From assembly GCA_965367295.1 (NCBI GenBank), contig CBDUHN010000005.1, positions 62,001-126,000 on the forward strand: a stretch of 64,000 nt of DNA. Direction: 5' to 3'. The translations under genes and the position numbers were made by a program. Under the pieces are notes generated by a model that saw nothing but the letters and a program-made list of their open reading frames with translations, made no database searches and was not told the DNA's origin. Positions within the stretch are counted from its first letter, which is position 1, and each line of letters begins with the position of its first letter. Origin of the DNA: JAIVHA01 sp965367295 (lineage in GTDB: Bacteria > Pseudomonadota > Gammaproteobacteria > DSM-19610). Below are positions 41,982-50,432 of the stretch, piece by piece.

Positions 41982-42344
41982 TTACCAGTTACGTTCGAAG
42001 ATCAGGGTCATGGCGGCATCCTCTTCCACCACGAAGCCACCCGGCCTACGCAGCTGCACCATGGCCGGCTCAATTTCCGGTGCTGCCAGCGAAAGGGTAA
42101 GTGACTGGTCATCGCTACGTGTCGGCAACAACTCCTGCACGGAACGCAACAGGACGTCCATGCGGGCCAGACGCTGCTGGAGGGCCGGCAATGCCCCCTG
42201 GTAACTCACCATCAGCGCAGAATGCACCGGGGTGGAGCGTTCCGCCGCCTGCGCACTGGTGCTCACCACGGCACCGATACCCACCACCAGGGCCAGCAGC
42301 AGCAACGGATCGAGCTTGCGTACACGATGTTGTACCGATTTCAT
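41982..42344 (-). CDS. small exported protein of unknown function
   Basis: A 120-residue protein with an N-terminal hydrophobic segment (LLLLALVVGIGAVVSTSAQA) ending in a good signal-peptidase site. The mature part contains LPALQQRLARMDVLLRSVQE (amphipathic helix) and a beta-rich end (GFVVEEDAAMTLIFERNW). GGAGGAGG is just upstream of the ATG at 42344. I do not recognise the family. It lies upstream of the kinase-PP2C pair on the same strand with a 150-base gap. Confidence 0.65.
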   Translation of the reverse strand: MKSVQHRVRKLDPLLLLALVVGIGAVVSTSAQAAERSTPVHSALMVSYQGALPALQQRLARMDVLLRSVQELLPTRSDDQSLTLSLAAPEIEPAMVQLRRPGGFVVEEDAAMTLIFERNW

Positions 42345-42610
42345 GCGTCCTCCTCCACGAACTCCCATGGAGCCCTCCCTAGCAAAATAGCAATTCCTGT
42401 ACCAACCTGTGTCCGTGAGTGGGTTTCAGGATGCCGGAAGCCTGTGAAAACGTCTGCTAACTGGGTCACAGTCCTGATGCACGGGACCGGCACGCACCCG
42501 TCTCTTCCCTGTAACCAGAGGGTATAGCGACCGGCACCGGGAAACCTTTAGTTTTCCCTAAGGTTGCCGCTGCATTCCAGACAAACATCCCCCACCGGAC
42601 AGGAATACCC

Positions 42611-42913
42611 ATGAACTTCGAGGACCTGCACAATTACTACGAGCAGTTGGTGATCCAGCACATTATGGAAACCCTGGCGCCTCCCGGGGAGACCCCGGAT
42701 GAGGACTATCTCCAGGACGTGGCCTGCGTAGCATTGAACCAGCTGCCGGCGCGCTATGTCCGCCATGAGGTGGACCTGGCCTTCTACATGCCCGCCGAGG
42801 AACGGATGGAAATGCTGAAATCCGTTCAGCGCGCCGTGGAAACCGCCGCCCGCTTCGTAGCCCAGCACCACGGTGACAATCGTCCCCAGACCATCACCGT
42901 CGAGCAATCCTGA
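42611..42913 (+). CDS. ComFB-family (late competence) protein
   Basis: A 100-residue single-domain protein: LHNYYEQLVIQHIMETLAPP at the start, DVACVALNQLPARYVRHEVD in the middle (the family core, with CVALNxLPxRYVRH), then FYMPAEERMEM. ComFB-domain proteins occur in Bacillus competence loci and, in cyanobacteria, have been reported to bind cyclic di-nucleotides; the role in proteobacteria is not settled. It stands alone in a 630-base stretch and is divergent from the small exported protein. Confidence 0.8.
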   Translation: MNFEDLHNYYEQLVIQHIMETLAPPGETPDEDYLQDVACVALNQLPARYVRHEVDLAFYMPAEERMEMLKSVQRAVETAARFVAQHHGDNRPQTITVEQS

Positions 42914-42973
42914 CCCCATATCCGCAACCGCCGCCGGATCTGCACGGACGCCGGCGGCCAACCGGCAGGGGGA

Positions 42974-43189
42974 TCAGTGATGGGAACCGCGGTATCCCGG
43001 ATCCATCCAGCAACGTGGCAATGTCTCTCCGGAGGGGAATTCCAGGTCGGCCTTCTGAAAACTTGCCGGATCCTGCATTTCTTCCCCGGAATGAAAACGG
43101 CCCGACAGCTTGGCCACGCAGGGATCGATCAGCGCGGACATCTCCAGGACCTCAACCAGATCACCACTGGATTTATGACGTAGGTACAT
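42974..43189 (-). CDS. small conserved hypothetical protein near pgl
   Basis: A 71-residue soluble protein: MYLRHKSSGDLVEVLEMSAL, then LSGRFHSGEEMQDPASFQKA and a C-terminal FPSGETLPRCWMDPGYR. I recall this as a conserved short gammaproteobacterial family that is sometimes mislabelled acetyltransferase; nothing in it supports that name. AGGAGTG precedes the ATG. It is divergent from pgl. Confidence 0.7.
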   Translation of the reverse strand: MYLRHKSSGDLVEVLEMSALIDPCVAKLSGRFHSGEEMQDPASFQKADLEFPSGETLPRCWMDPGYRGSHH

Positions 43190-43293
43190 GAAACACTCCT
43201 TCAGGCTGAACCAATACAGGACTCTGTATACTAAATTGTAGCGCTTCGGCTATCCGGTGCCGATCCCGCGCAAAAATCAGCAAGGAGCCCGCA

Positions 43294-44025
43294 ATGAACC
43301 CACCCCATCTCCACAGGGATCTGGAGAACATGAGCCATAGCCTGGCGGAACGCTGGCTGGCCTATGCGCAGGACTGCATCACGACACGCGGAACGGCCCA
43401 TATCGTCCTGGCCGGCGGCAGCACGCCGCAGCGCCTCTATGAGGTGCTGGCGGAACCGGGATACCGCAACCGGCTGGACTGGTCCCGGGTACACCTGTAT
43501 TTCGGTGACGAACGCTGCGTGCCACCCGACCACCCCGATAGCAATTACCGGATGGTGCGCGAGGCACTGCTGGATCAGATACCGATTCCCGCGCAGCAGG
43601 TACATCCCATCCGGGCCGACATCAACAGCATACGCCTCGATGCCGCCCACTATGCACAGGAACTTCTGCAGCATGTACCCTGCACGGAAACAGGGCGGCC
43701 GCAGTTTGATCTGATCCTGCTCGGGATCGGGCCCGACGGCCACACCGCCTCCCTGTTCCCCAAGACCTGCATTCTGCATGAACAGGAGCGCCTGGCGGCG
43801 GCCGTGTATGTGCCGCACCTGAAAAGCTGGCGCATCAGCCTCACCTACCCGGTGTTGCGCAACGCCCGTGCCCTGTGGGTGCTGGCGGCCGGCACCGGCA
43901 AGGCGGCCATCGTGGAACGCATCTGGAAAGATCCGGCCGCCGGCCTGCCGATACAGGCCCTCGGGGATCTGCCTCAACTGGAATGGCATCTGGATACTGC
44001 AGCTGCCGGGGAGATCACCCCTTGA
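43294..44025 (+). CDS. pgl: 6-phosphogluconolactonase
   Basis: A 243-residue hydrolase of the pentose phosphate/Entner-Doudoroff entry. Motifs are HIVLAGGSTPQRLYEVLAE, YFGDERCVPPDHPDSNYRM and the DevB signature LILLGIGPDGHTASLFP. It hydrolyses 6-phosphogluconolactone. The stop overlaps the TTG start of glk, so the two are translationally coupled. No zwf is in the window. Confidence 0.95.
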   Translation: MNPPHLHRDLENMSHSLAERWLAYAQDCITTRGTAHIVLAGGSTPQRLYEVLAEPGYRNRLDWSRVHLYFGDERCVPPDHPDSNYRMVREALLDQIPIPAQQVHPIRADINSIRLDAAHYAQELLQHVPCTETGRPQFDLILLGIGPDGHTASLFPKTCILHEQERLAAAVYVPHLKSWRISLTYPVLRNARALWVLAAGTGKAAIVERIWKDPAAGLPIQALGDLPQLEWHLDTAAAGEITP

Positions 44026-45005
44026 GCGAATCCATCGTACTGGCCGGCGACCTGGGCGGCACCCATACCCGACTGCGCCTGGCGCGGGTCGGGGGTGACC
44101 GGCAGGAGGTGCTGTTCGAGCATCACTACCGCACCGCGGATTTCGATCAGTTGCTACCCATGCTGCAGATCTTTCTCGCCGCCAGCGACGCACCACGGCC
44201 CGAGTGTGCCTGCCTGGCCATCGCCGGCCCGGTGCGGTCCACCACCAACGGGGAACAGGGTCGGGTAACCCGCCTGCAATGGGACATCGACGGGCCCGCC
44301 CTCCAGCAGTCACTGGGGCTGGCACGACTACGACTGATCAACGATTTCGAAGCCATCGGCCACGCCATTGCGGTGATACCCGATGCCGAGCTGTATACCC
44401 TGCAGGCCGGTGCACCACAGGCCCGGGGGGCGCGCGCCCTGATCGGCGCGGGTACCGGCCTGGGTCAGGCCCTGCTGATCCACACCGGCAACGACTACCG
44501 GGTACAGCCCACCGAGGGCGGCCATGCAGACTTCGCCCCCCAGGATGAAACCCAGATCGCACTGCTGCGCTATCTGCAGCAATCGTTTGCGCACGTTTCC
44601 TACGACCGGGTGGTATCCGGCCCCGGCCTGGTACTCGGCTACCGGTTTCTCTGCCAGCAGGCCGGGCAGGCAGGCAGCGTCGATCCAGACCTGCCCGATG
44701 CCGCCGAGCGCATCAGTCAGCAGGCCGCCACCGACCCGCTGGCCAGCCAGGCACTGGAGCTGTTTATGCGGCTCTACGGGGCACAGGCCGGCAACCTGGC
44801 CCTCACCGGCATGGCACTCGGCGGCCTCTATATCGCCGGCGGCATCGCGCCCAGGATCCTCGACCGGATCAGGCAGGGCAGTTTCATGCAGGCCTTTCAC
44901 CACAAAGGCCGCATGACAGAACTGATGCACCGCTTTCCTGTACACGTGGTACTGACCGAACAACCCGGACTACTCGGCGCTGTGCGGGTAGCCGGCCAGC
45001 GATAA
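44022..45005 (+). CDS. glk: glucokinase
   Basis: A 327-residue ROK-unrelated (bacterial Glk family) glucokinase: VLAGDLGGTHTRLRLARVG (phosphate loop), RLINDFEAIGHAIAVIPDAE with the catalytic Asp, LIGAGTGLGQALLI (second phosphate loop) and TEGGHADFAPQDE. It phosphorylates glucose to glucose-6-phosphate. The start is TTG at 44022, inside the pgl stop, with GGGGAG eight bases upstream; the conserved DLGGTH lies eight residues later, so no ATG can serve. Confidence 0.93.
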   Translation: MSESIVLAGDLGGTHTRLRLARVGGDRQEVLFEHHYRTADFDQLLPMLQIFLAASDAPRPECACLAIAGPVRSTTNGEQGRVTRLQWDIDGPALQQSLGLARLRLINDFEAIGHAIAVIPDAELYTLQAGAPQARGARALIGAGTGLGQALLIHTGNDYRVQPTEGGHADFAPQDETQIALLRYLQQSFAHVSYDRVVSGPGLVLGYRFLCQQAGQAGSVDPDLPDAAERISQQAATDPLASQALELFMRLYGAQAGNLALTGMALGGLYIAGGIAPRILDRIRQGSFMQAFHHKGRMTELMHRFPVHVVLTEQPGLLGAVRVAGQR

Positions 45006-45095
45006 GCCGTGGGATTCCCATCAATCTTGCGGGTAATATTGGAGCCGGCGGCCGCACCGCGTATCCTTAGCACACTGATCATCCGGAAAGCATCC

Positions 45096-45476
45096 ATGCA
45101 TACAGAGAAACACAATATCAAGGTGGAGGTCGCCACCAGCTATATCGAAGAACAGTCACTGCCCAACCAGGATCGTTACGTCTTCGCCTACACCGTCACC
45201 ATTCGCAATGATGGCGAGGTGCCGGCAAAACTGATGACCCGTCACTGGCTGATTACCGATGCCAACGGCAAGATCAACGAAGTACGCGGTGACGGGGTCG
45301 TAGGTGAACAGCCCTACCTCAAGCCCGGCGAAAGCTTCCAGTACACCAGCGGCACCATGCTGGAAACCCCGGTGGGCGCAATGGAAGGCAGCTACCAGAT
45401 GGTCGCTGACGATGGCGTGGAGTTCGATGCCGAGATCCCCCCCTTTACCCTCTCCATCCCCCGCACCCTGCACTAG
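45096..45476 (+). CDS. apaG: ApaG protein
   Basis: A 126-residue fibronectin-like beta-sandwich protein: VEVATSYIEEQSLPNQDRYV, FAYTVTIRNDGEVPAKLMTR, HWLITDANGKINEVRGDGVV, GEQPYLKPGESFQYTSG. ApaG usually precedes apaH, as here with a 15-base gap, and binds pyrophosphate-like ligands; its cellular role is unclear. The start at 45096 is taken from the domain start; an open frame runs further upstream without homology. Confidence 0.93.
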   Translation: MHTEKHNIKVEVATSYIEEQSLPNQDRYVFAYTVTIRNDGEVPAKLMTRHWLITDANGKINEVRGDGVVGEQPYLKPGESFQYTSGTMLETPVGAMEGSYQMVADDGVEFDAEIPPFTLSIPRTLH

Positions 45477-45491
45477 CCGTAGGATACCTGC

Positions 45492-46316
45492 ATGGCGGTC
45501 TATGCCATTGGCGATGTGCAAGGCTGCTTTGCCGAACTGCAGGCCCTGCTCGCCTCCCTGAAATTCGATTCCGCCCACGACCGGCTCTGGTTCGCCGGTG
45601 ACCTGGTCAACCGTGGCCCGCAGTCACTGGAAACCCTGCGTTTCATCCGCGACCTGGGTGATGCCGCTGTCACTGTGCTCGGCAATCACGACCTGCACCT
45701 GCTGGCCGCCGACTACGATGCCCGCTATGCGCGTCCCAAAGACACACTGCAACCGGTACTGGATGCACCCGATCGCGAGCAACTACTGGCCTGGCTGCGC
45801 AGCCGGCCATTGCTGCATCACGATACCGAACTGGGTTTCACCCTGCTCCATGCCGGGCTGCCGCCGCAATGGGATCTCGCCACGGCCCGGCGCTGCGCCG
45901 CCGAAGTGGAGGCGGTGCTGCAAGGCCCTCACCACGGCGAATACCTGTCACGCATGTACGGCAACGAGCCGGATCACTGGTCAGAAGACCTGCAGGGCTG
46001 GGACCGGCTACGCTTCATCACCAACTGTTTCACCCGGGTACGCTATGTGACCCCGGACGGTCACATCAACCTGCACGACAAGGGCGCCATCGGCACCCAG
46101 GCCGCCGGCCTCCTGCCCTGGTTTGCGGTACCCGGTCGGGCCAGCCGCAAGCTGCGCATTCTGTTCGGACACTGGTCCACGCTGGGACCGGTACAGGAAA
46201 CCAATGTCTTTCCGCTCGACACCGGTTGTTTGTGGGGAGGGGAATTGACGGCACTGCGGCTGGAGGACCAGCGGCGTTTCACCCTGCCCTGCAAGGGGGC
46301 GCGCACACCGGGATAA
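45492..46316 (+). CDS. apaH: bis(5'-nucleosyl)-tetraphosphatase (symmetrical)
   Basis: A 274-residue metallophosphatase that cleaves Ap4A to two ADP. The PPP-type motifs are clear: YAIGDVQGCFAELQALL, LWFAGDLVNRGPQSLETLRF, VTVLGNHDLHLLAAD, LLHAGLPPQWD and LFGHWSTLG. It partners ApaG. Ap4A rises under stress, and ApaH also removes Np4 caps from mRNA. A repeat-rich block follows its stop. Confidence 0.95.
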   Translation: MAVYAIGDVQGCFAELQALLASLKFDSAHDRLWFAGDLVNRGPQSLETLRFIRDLGDAAVTVLGNHDLHLLAADYDARYARPKDTLQPVLDAPDREQLLAWLRSRPLLHHDTELGFTLLHAGLPPQWDLATARRCAAEVEAVLQGPHHGEYLSRMYGNEPDHWSEDLQGWDRLRFITNCFTRVRYVTPDGHINLHDKGAIGTQAAGLLPWFAVPGRASRKLRILFGHWSTLGPVQETNVFPLDTGCLWGGELTALRLEDQRRFTLPCKGARTPG

Positions 46317-46370
46317 AGACATTCGAAGTCACCCAAAACCGCTCACCGAATGCCAAAATAATATCCTGCG

Positions 46371-46392
46371 GGTTCGAATTCATTCGGACTCC
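46371..46392. repeat. intergenic palindrome family, copy 5
   Basis: GGTTCGAATTCATTCGGACT with core CGAATTCATTCG, about 55 bases after the apaH stop. Confidence 0.75.
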
Positions 46393-46633
46393 TTTCACCT
46401 TATGTGACCATGCGAATTTGTCACACCTACGGCGGCCGCGGCATTGCTTCTGTTTGCCACAACATTGTCAGGGTGGCACCCGGGTCCCGCAGGTGCAGCC
46501 GAGCATCGCAGAAAAAATCGGATCAGGCGCGCAACTGTCTGAGCCGCGCAGCGGTGAGTTTTGCGCACGCCGGTTTTTTCGAGAAGCGCAGGGTAGTCGC
46601 GTAGCGACCAAACCTTCGGGTGGCCTTCTCTTT

Positions 46634-46669
46634 GGTTACTTTCTCTTGGCCAGGCAAGAGAAAGTAACC
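46634..46669. repeat. 15-bp perfect hairpin in mosaic repeat
   Basis: Left arm GGTTACTTTCTCTTG (46634-46648), loop GCCAGG, right arm CAAGAGAAAGTAACC (46655-46669). I recognise this sequence type as a widespread dispersed element of GC-rich proteobacteria. Confidence 0.8.
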
Positions 46670-46725
46670 CGCCCAGCAAAGGGCGGAAGGAAGGTCCTGA
46701 CTAGCAAGCAAATCAAAAGAACCAC

Positions 46726-46747
46726 GTCCGAATAAATTCGAATCTAC
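46726..46747. repeat. intergenic palindrome family, copy 6
   Basis: GTCCGAATAAATTCGAATCT with one arm degenerate at the end. Confidence 0.7.
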
Positions 46748-46783
46748 AATAATCGCCTTGCGAATATCGGTAAACGACACTTT

Positions 46784-46807
46784 GCAGGTCCGAATTCATT
46801 CGGACGC
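46784..46807. repeat. intergenic palindrome family, copy 7
   Basis: GCAGGTCCGAATTCATTCGG then ACGC. Core GTCCGAAT-TC-ATTCGGAC is a full palindrome, about 45 bases from the folA stop. Confidence 0.85.
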
Positions 46808-46849
46808 AATGCCACCCCAACGATAAGTGTTCGGATAAATCCAAACCGG

Positions 46850-47347
46850 CTATGAGGTCACCTTCACCCGCTCCAGCGTCACGAACGCATAGGCATGGGG
46901 ATTCTTTTCATCCGGCGCATGCGCTTCGCGCGCCACCTCGCGCCACTCGGCATCATTCAGCTCCGGGAACCAGGCATCTCCCTCGAACTCTGCATCGATG
47001 CGCGTAAGGTGGATGCGATCCGCTCGCGGCAACAGCTGCCGGTAGAACTCGGCACCGCCGATAACCATCACTTCCGCCACGTCACCGGCGGCCCGCAAGG
47101 CCTCATCGATGGAATGCACCACCACACAGCCTTCGGCCTGATAAGCAACATCCCGTGTCACCACAATATTAGTGCGCCCCGGCAATGGCCGGCCAATGGA
47201 ATCAAAGGTTTTGCGCCCCATCACCACCGGTTTGCCCATGGTGACCGCCTTGAAGTGCTGCAGATCCGCCGGCAGGCGCCAGGGCAGCTGGTTGTGGTTG
47301 CCGATGACATGATTACGCGCCATGGCCACGACAAAACTGATCAGCAT
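46850..47347 (-). CDS. folA: dihydrofolate reductase
   Basis: A 165-residue FolA that reduces dihydrofolate to tetrahydrofolate with NADPH. Motifs are MLISFVVAMARNHVIGNHNQ, LPWRLPADLQHFKAVTMGKP (with the catalytic acidic residue and nucleotide loop), VVMGRKTFDSIGRPLPGRTN, and VMVIGGAEFYRQLLPRADRI. It is eight bases downstream of thyA on the same strand, coupling folate reduction with thymidylate synthesis. Confidence 0.96.
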   Translation of the reverse strand: MLISFVVAMARNHVIGNHNQLPWRLPADLQHFKAVTMGKPVVMGRKTFDSIGRPLPGRTNIVVTRDVAYQAEGCVVVHSIDEALRAAGDVAEVMVIGGAEFYRQLLPRADRIHLTRIDAEFEGDAWFPELNDAEWREVAREAHAPDEKNPHAYAFVTLERVKVTS

Positions 47348-47355
47348 AGCAACCC

Positions 47356-48150
47356 CTAGACCGCCACCGGCGCCTTGATGTGCGGGTGCGGATCGTAACC
47401 CACCAGCTCGAAATCATCGAAGGTGAACGCAAACAGGTCCTTCACGTCAGGATTGATCTGTAACTGCGGTAACGGCCTCGGTTCACGACCAAGTTGCAGA
47501 TCGGTCTGTTCGAGATGGTTGGCGTACAGGTGGGCATCGCCGAGGGTATGCACGAACTCACCGGCCTCAAGGCCGGTGATCTGCGCGATCATGCGCAACA
47601 GCAGGGCGTAGGAGGCGATATTGAACGGCACACCGAGAAAGATATCCGCGCTACGCTGGTACAGCTGGCAGGACAGCTTGCCCTCTGCCACATAGAACTG
47701 GAAAAAGGCATGGCAGGGCGGTAATGCCATATGCTCGATCTCCGCCACGTTCCAGGCACTGACAATGAGGCGGCGTGAGTCGGGATTGTGTTTGATCTGC
47801 TCGACCACCTGGCTGATCTGGTCAATGTGGCGGCCATCGGCGGTAGGCCAGGAACGCCACTGGGAGCCATACACGGGCCCGAGGTTACCCTCCTCATCCG
47901 CCCATTCATCCCAGATGCTGACGCCATTTTCCTTCAGGTAGCGGATATTGGTATCACCGCTCAGGAACCACAGCAGCTCATGGATGATGGAGCGCAGATG
48001 CAGCTTCTTGGTGGTCACCACCGGGAAACCTTCACTCAGGTCGAAACGCATCTGGTAACCGAATACACTCAGCGTGCCCGTACCGGTGCGATCCTCCTTG
48101 CGCACGCCGTGATCCCGCACGTGGCGCATCAGGTCCAGATACTGTTTCAT
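47356..48150 (-). CDS. thyA: thymidylate synthase
   Basis: A 264-residue ThyA (E. coli length). It converts dUMP to dTMP with methylene-tetrahydrofolate. Visible are the DRTGTGTLSVFGYQMRFDLS start, SIIHELLWFLSGDTNIRYLK, the catalytic Cys in MALPPCHAFFQFYV, SCQLYQRSADIFLGVPFNIA, and HTLGDAHLYANHL. It lies between lgt and folA, a common gammaproteobacterial order. Confidence 0.97.
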   Translation of the reverse strand: MKQYLDLMRHVRDHGVRKEDRTGTGTLSVFGYQMRFDLSEGFPVVTTKKLHLRSIIHELLWFLSGDTNIRYLKENGVSIWDEWADEEGNLGPVYGSQWRSWPTADGRHIDQISQVVEQIKHNPDSRRLIVSAWNVAEIEHMALPPCHAFFQFYVAEGKLSCQLYQRSADIFLGVPFNIASYALLLRMIAQITGLEAGEFVHTLGDAHLYANHLEQTDLQLGREPRPLPQLQINPDVKDLFAFTFDDFELVGYDPHPHIKAPVAV

Positions 48151-48211
48151 ACCGTGGCTGCTCCTTTACTGCTGTTGTGTTCCAAAATCGATTCCTCCGG
48201 GTTTTTGCGGT

Positions 48212-49015
48212 TCAAGCCGTTTTTTCGCCAGACCGCGTATCATGCCGGTAGGCCAGCACCAGCAACAGCAGCCCAAACAGAACCATGGGCAGTGACAGCA
48301 CCTGCCCCATGGTCACCCAGCCCCAGGCAAGGTAGCCGATGTGCGCATCCGGCTGCCGTACCAGTTCCACCATAAAACGGAACAGGCCGTAACAAAGCAG
48401 GAACAACCCTGACACCGCCATGGTCGGCTTCGGCTTGCGTGAATATATCCACAGGATCGCGAACAGCACCGGCCCTTCCAGGATGGCTTCATAAAGCATG
48501 GAGGGATGTCGCGGCAGCTGATCAACAAACGGAAACACCATGCCCCAGGGTAGATCGGTAGGCCGGCCCCACAACTCGCCGTTGATGAAGTTGCCGATGC
48601 GACCGGCGCCCAGCCCGATGGGCACCAGCGGTGCGATGAAATCCGTCACCACAAAAAAGGTACGCCCGGTTTTGCGTCCATAGAGCCACATGCCCAGCAG
48701 CACACCCAGCAGACCGCCATGAAAGGACATGCCACCCTGCCACACCTGGAACAACACCCAGGGCTGCTCCAGAAACAGGGACAGCTGATAAAACAGGATG
48801 TAGCCGATGCGGCCACCCAGCACCACTCCCAGCGCCGCGTAGAACAACAGGTCGCCGATCTCCTCCACCTTCCAGCCGGAACCGGGTTGTGCCGCACGCA
48901 CACGCCCCAGCCACCAGCCACCGAGAAAGCCGATCAGGTACATCAGGCCATACCAGTGCACCTGCACCGGTCCGAAACCAATGGCGACGGGATCAATATT
49001 GGGATAGGTCAGCAT
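48212..49015 (-). CDS. lgt: prolipoprotein diacylglyceryl transferase
   Basis: A 267-residue seven-helix inner-membrane enzyme that adds diacylglycerol to lipobox Cys. Key segments are VQVHWYGLMYLIGFLGGWWL, GGRIGYILFYQLSLFLEQPW, GGMSFHGGLLGVLLGMWLYG (essential His) and the family signature GLGAGRIGNFINGELWGRPT. It is the first gene of the lgt-thyA-folA run. Confidence 0.96.
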   Translation of the reverse strand: MLTYPNIDPVAIGFGPVQVHWYGLMYLIGFLGGWWLGRVRAAQPGSGWKVEEIGDLLFYAALGVVLGGRIGYILFYQLSLFLEQPWVLFQVWQGGMSFHGGLLGVLLGMWLYGRKTGRTFFVVTDFIAPLVPIGLGAGRIGNFINGELWGRPTDLPWGMVFPFVDQLPRHPSMLYEAILEGPVLFAILWIYSRKPKPTMAVSGLFLLCYGLFRFMVELVRQPDAHIGYLAWGWVTMGQVLSLPMVLFGLLLLVLAYRHDTRSGEKTA

Positions 49016-49151
49016 AGCGATTATGGATTACCTGTTATTGACGAGATTTGGCTCGACTCCACACTCCAGCAGAACCCCCTCTCTTCTTTCCGGAAGAGGG
49101 GCGGGGAAAGGGTTGATTGGATGTTTCATTCATAGCCATTTTTGCCCGCCC

Positions 49152-50360
49152 TCATCCTGCCGGCAACACCCGGCAGAACAGTGCCTTCAGGTATTCGGTT
49201 TCCGGGATCGCCGGATGGACCGGGTGATCCGGCGCCTGGTGGCCACGCTCCAGCAGTTGAAGATCACGGTCCAGGTGGCGCGCCGACTGCAGCAACAGTT
49301 TCTGCAAGCGGTCCATGGGCAAGTGATGGGAGCAGGAGGCGCTGATCAGGATACCGTCCTTGTGCAGCAACTGCATGGCCAGCTGATTGATGCGGTGGTA
49401 AGCCTGCTCACCAGCCTTGCCGTCCTTGCGGCGTTTGATGAAAGCCGGCGGATCGACGATCACCACATCGAAACGCTCCCGCTCCTCGCGCAGCCCGCGC
49501 AGCACTTCGAAGGCATCACCCTGCAGCACCCCGACCCGCTCAGCCATCCCATTGGCCTGTGCCGCAACCAGGGCCTGGTCCAGCGCCGGCTGCGAGGCAT
49601 CGACGCACAGGGCCTGTGTGGCGCCGAACGCCGCCGCCTGCACACCCCAGGCACCGACATAACTGAACACGTCCAGTACCCGCTTGCCCTGTACATAATC
49701 GCGCAAACGGCCGCGATTCATCCGTTGATCATAGAACCAGCCGGTTTTCTGGCCACCCTGCAGTGACAGGGGAAACTGCACGCCATGCTCTTCCAGCGTA
49801 ATGGTTTCCGGTACCTCACCTATGGCCTCGACGTAGCTCTCCAGCCCTTCCAGTTCGCGCAGCACACCGTCATTGCGCAGCAACACAGCGCGCGGCTTGA
49901 GCACCTTGTCGAGTGCCTCCAGTACCGCATCGCGCGCCTGCTCCATACCAGCGGTGGTCAGCTGCACCACCAGCACATCGCCATAGCGATCCACTATCAG
50001 CCCCGGCAAGCCATCGGACTCGCCGTACACCAGCCGGTAGAAAGGCTGTGCGAACAGACGTTCCCGCAACGACAGCGCCACATTAAGCCGGTGCACGATA
50101 AGGGAACGGTCCAGCCGCAGGTTCGGGTCGCGGCTCACCATACGGGCGCAGATCAGTGAATGGGGATTCGCATAGCCACTGCCCAGCGGTTTACCGTTGT
50201 AGGCCTCAATCAACACCGGCTGCCCGGCGGTAAAGCCGTTGAGCGGCGTTTTGGCGGTATCCACTTCGTTGCTGTAGACCCATAAATGCCCAGCCCGCAG
50301 GCGGCGCTCTTCCTGTTTTTTCAGGCGCAGCGGCGCCAACGGTAATGCGGTATCAGTCAT
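49152..50360 (-). CDS. rlmI: class I SAM rRNA methyltransferase (RlmI-like)
   Basis: A 402-residue enzyme: N-terminal PUA domain (LKKQEERRLRAGHLWVYSNE), a central RlmI/K-type domain (YRLVYGESDGLPGLIVDRYG) and a SAM methyltransferase (RVLDVFSYVGAWGVQAAAFG; DVVIVDPPAFIKRRKDGK; SCSHHLP with the Cys region). RlmI makes m5C1962 in 23S rRNA. The start at 50360 (MTDTALP) is chosen; the frame is open nine codons upstream. Confidence 0.92.
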   Translation of the reverse strand: MTDTALPLAPLRLKKQEERRLRAGHLWVYSNEVDTAKTPLNGFTAGQPVLIEAYNGKPLGSGYANPHSLICARMVSRDPNLRLDRSLIVHRLNVALSLRERLFAQPFYRLVYGESDGLPGLIVDRYGDVLVVQLTTAGMEQARDAVLEALDKVLKPRAVLLRNDGVLRELEGLESYVEAIGEVPETITLEEHGVQFPLSLQGGQKTGWFYDQRMNRGRLRDYVQGKRVLDVFSYVGAWGVQAAAFGATQALCVDASQPALDQALVAAQANGMAERVGVLQGDAFEVLRGLREERERFDVVIVDPPAFIKRRKDGKAGEQAYHRINQLAMQLLHKDGILISASCSHHLPMDRLQKLLLQSARHLDRDLQLLERGHQAPDHPVHPAIPETEYLKALFCRVLPAG

Positions 50361-50432
50361 TGTGGGTATCCGGGTTGCAGCGGCCAAGGTTACGGGTATC
50401 GGTACAGGTTACAAGTTCTGCCCATGACCACA

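Larger units (their letters stand above)
46317..46849. other. gene-free repeat block between apaH and folA
   Basis: About 530 bases without a credible gene. It holds three copies of the palindrome family (46371, 46726, 46784) and a mosaic element from about 46480 to 46700. That element contains a 15-bp perfect hairpin at 46634-46669. Open frames across it read short peptides such as FGYFLLARQEKVTRPAKG, which recur in many unrelated bacterial genomes as spurious small proteins. I treat this block as a dispersed repeat, not coding sequence. Confidence 0.65.

Noticed and set aside
42345..42610. A hidden gene or riboswitch upstream of the ComFB gene
   Set aside because: I saw no conserved riboswitch core and no credible open frame; it is probably a divergent promoter region.
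46395..46780. Short frames such as the 94- and 85-codon ORFs in the apaH-folA gap
   Set aside because: They lie in a dispersed repeat and overlap each other on both strands; similar peptides are common spurious annotations.
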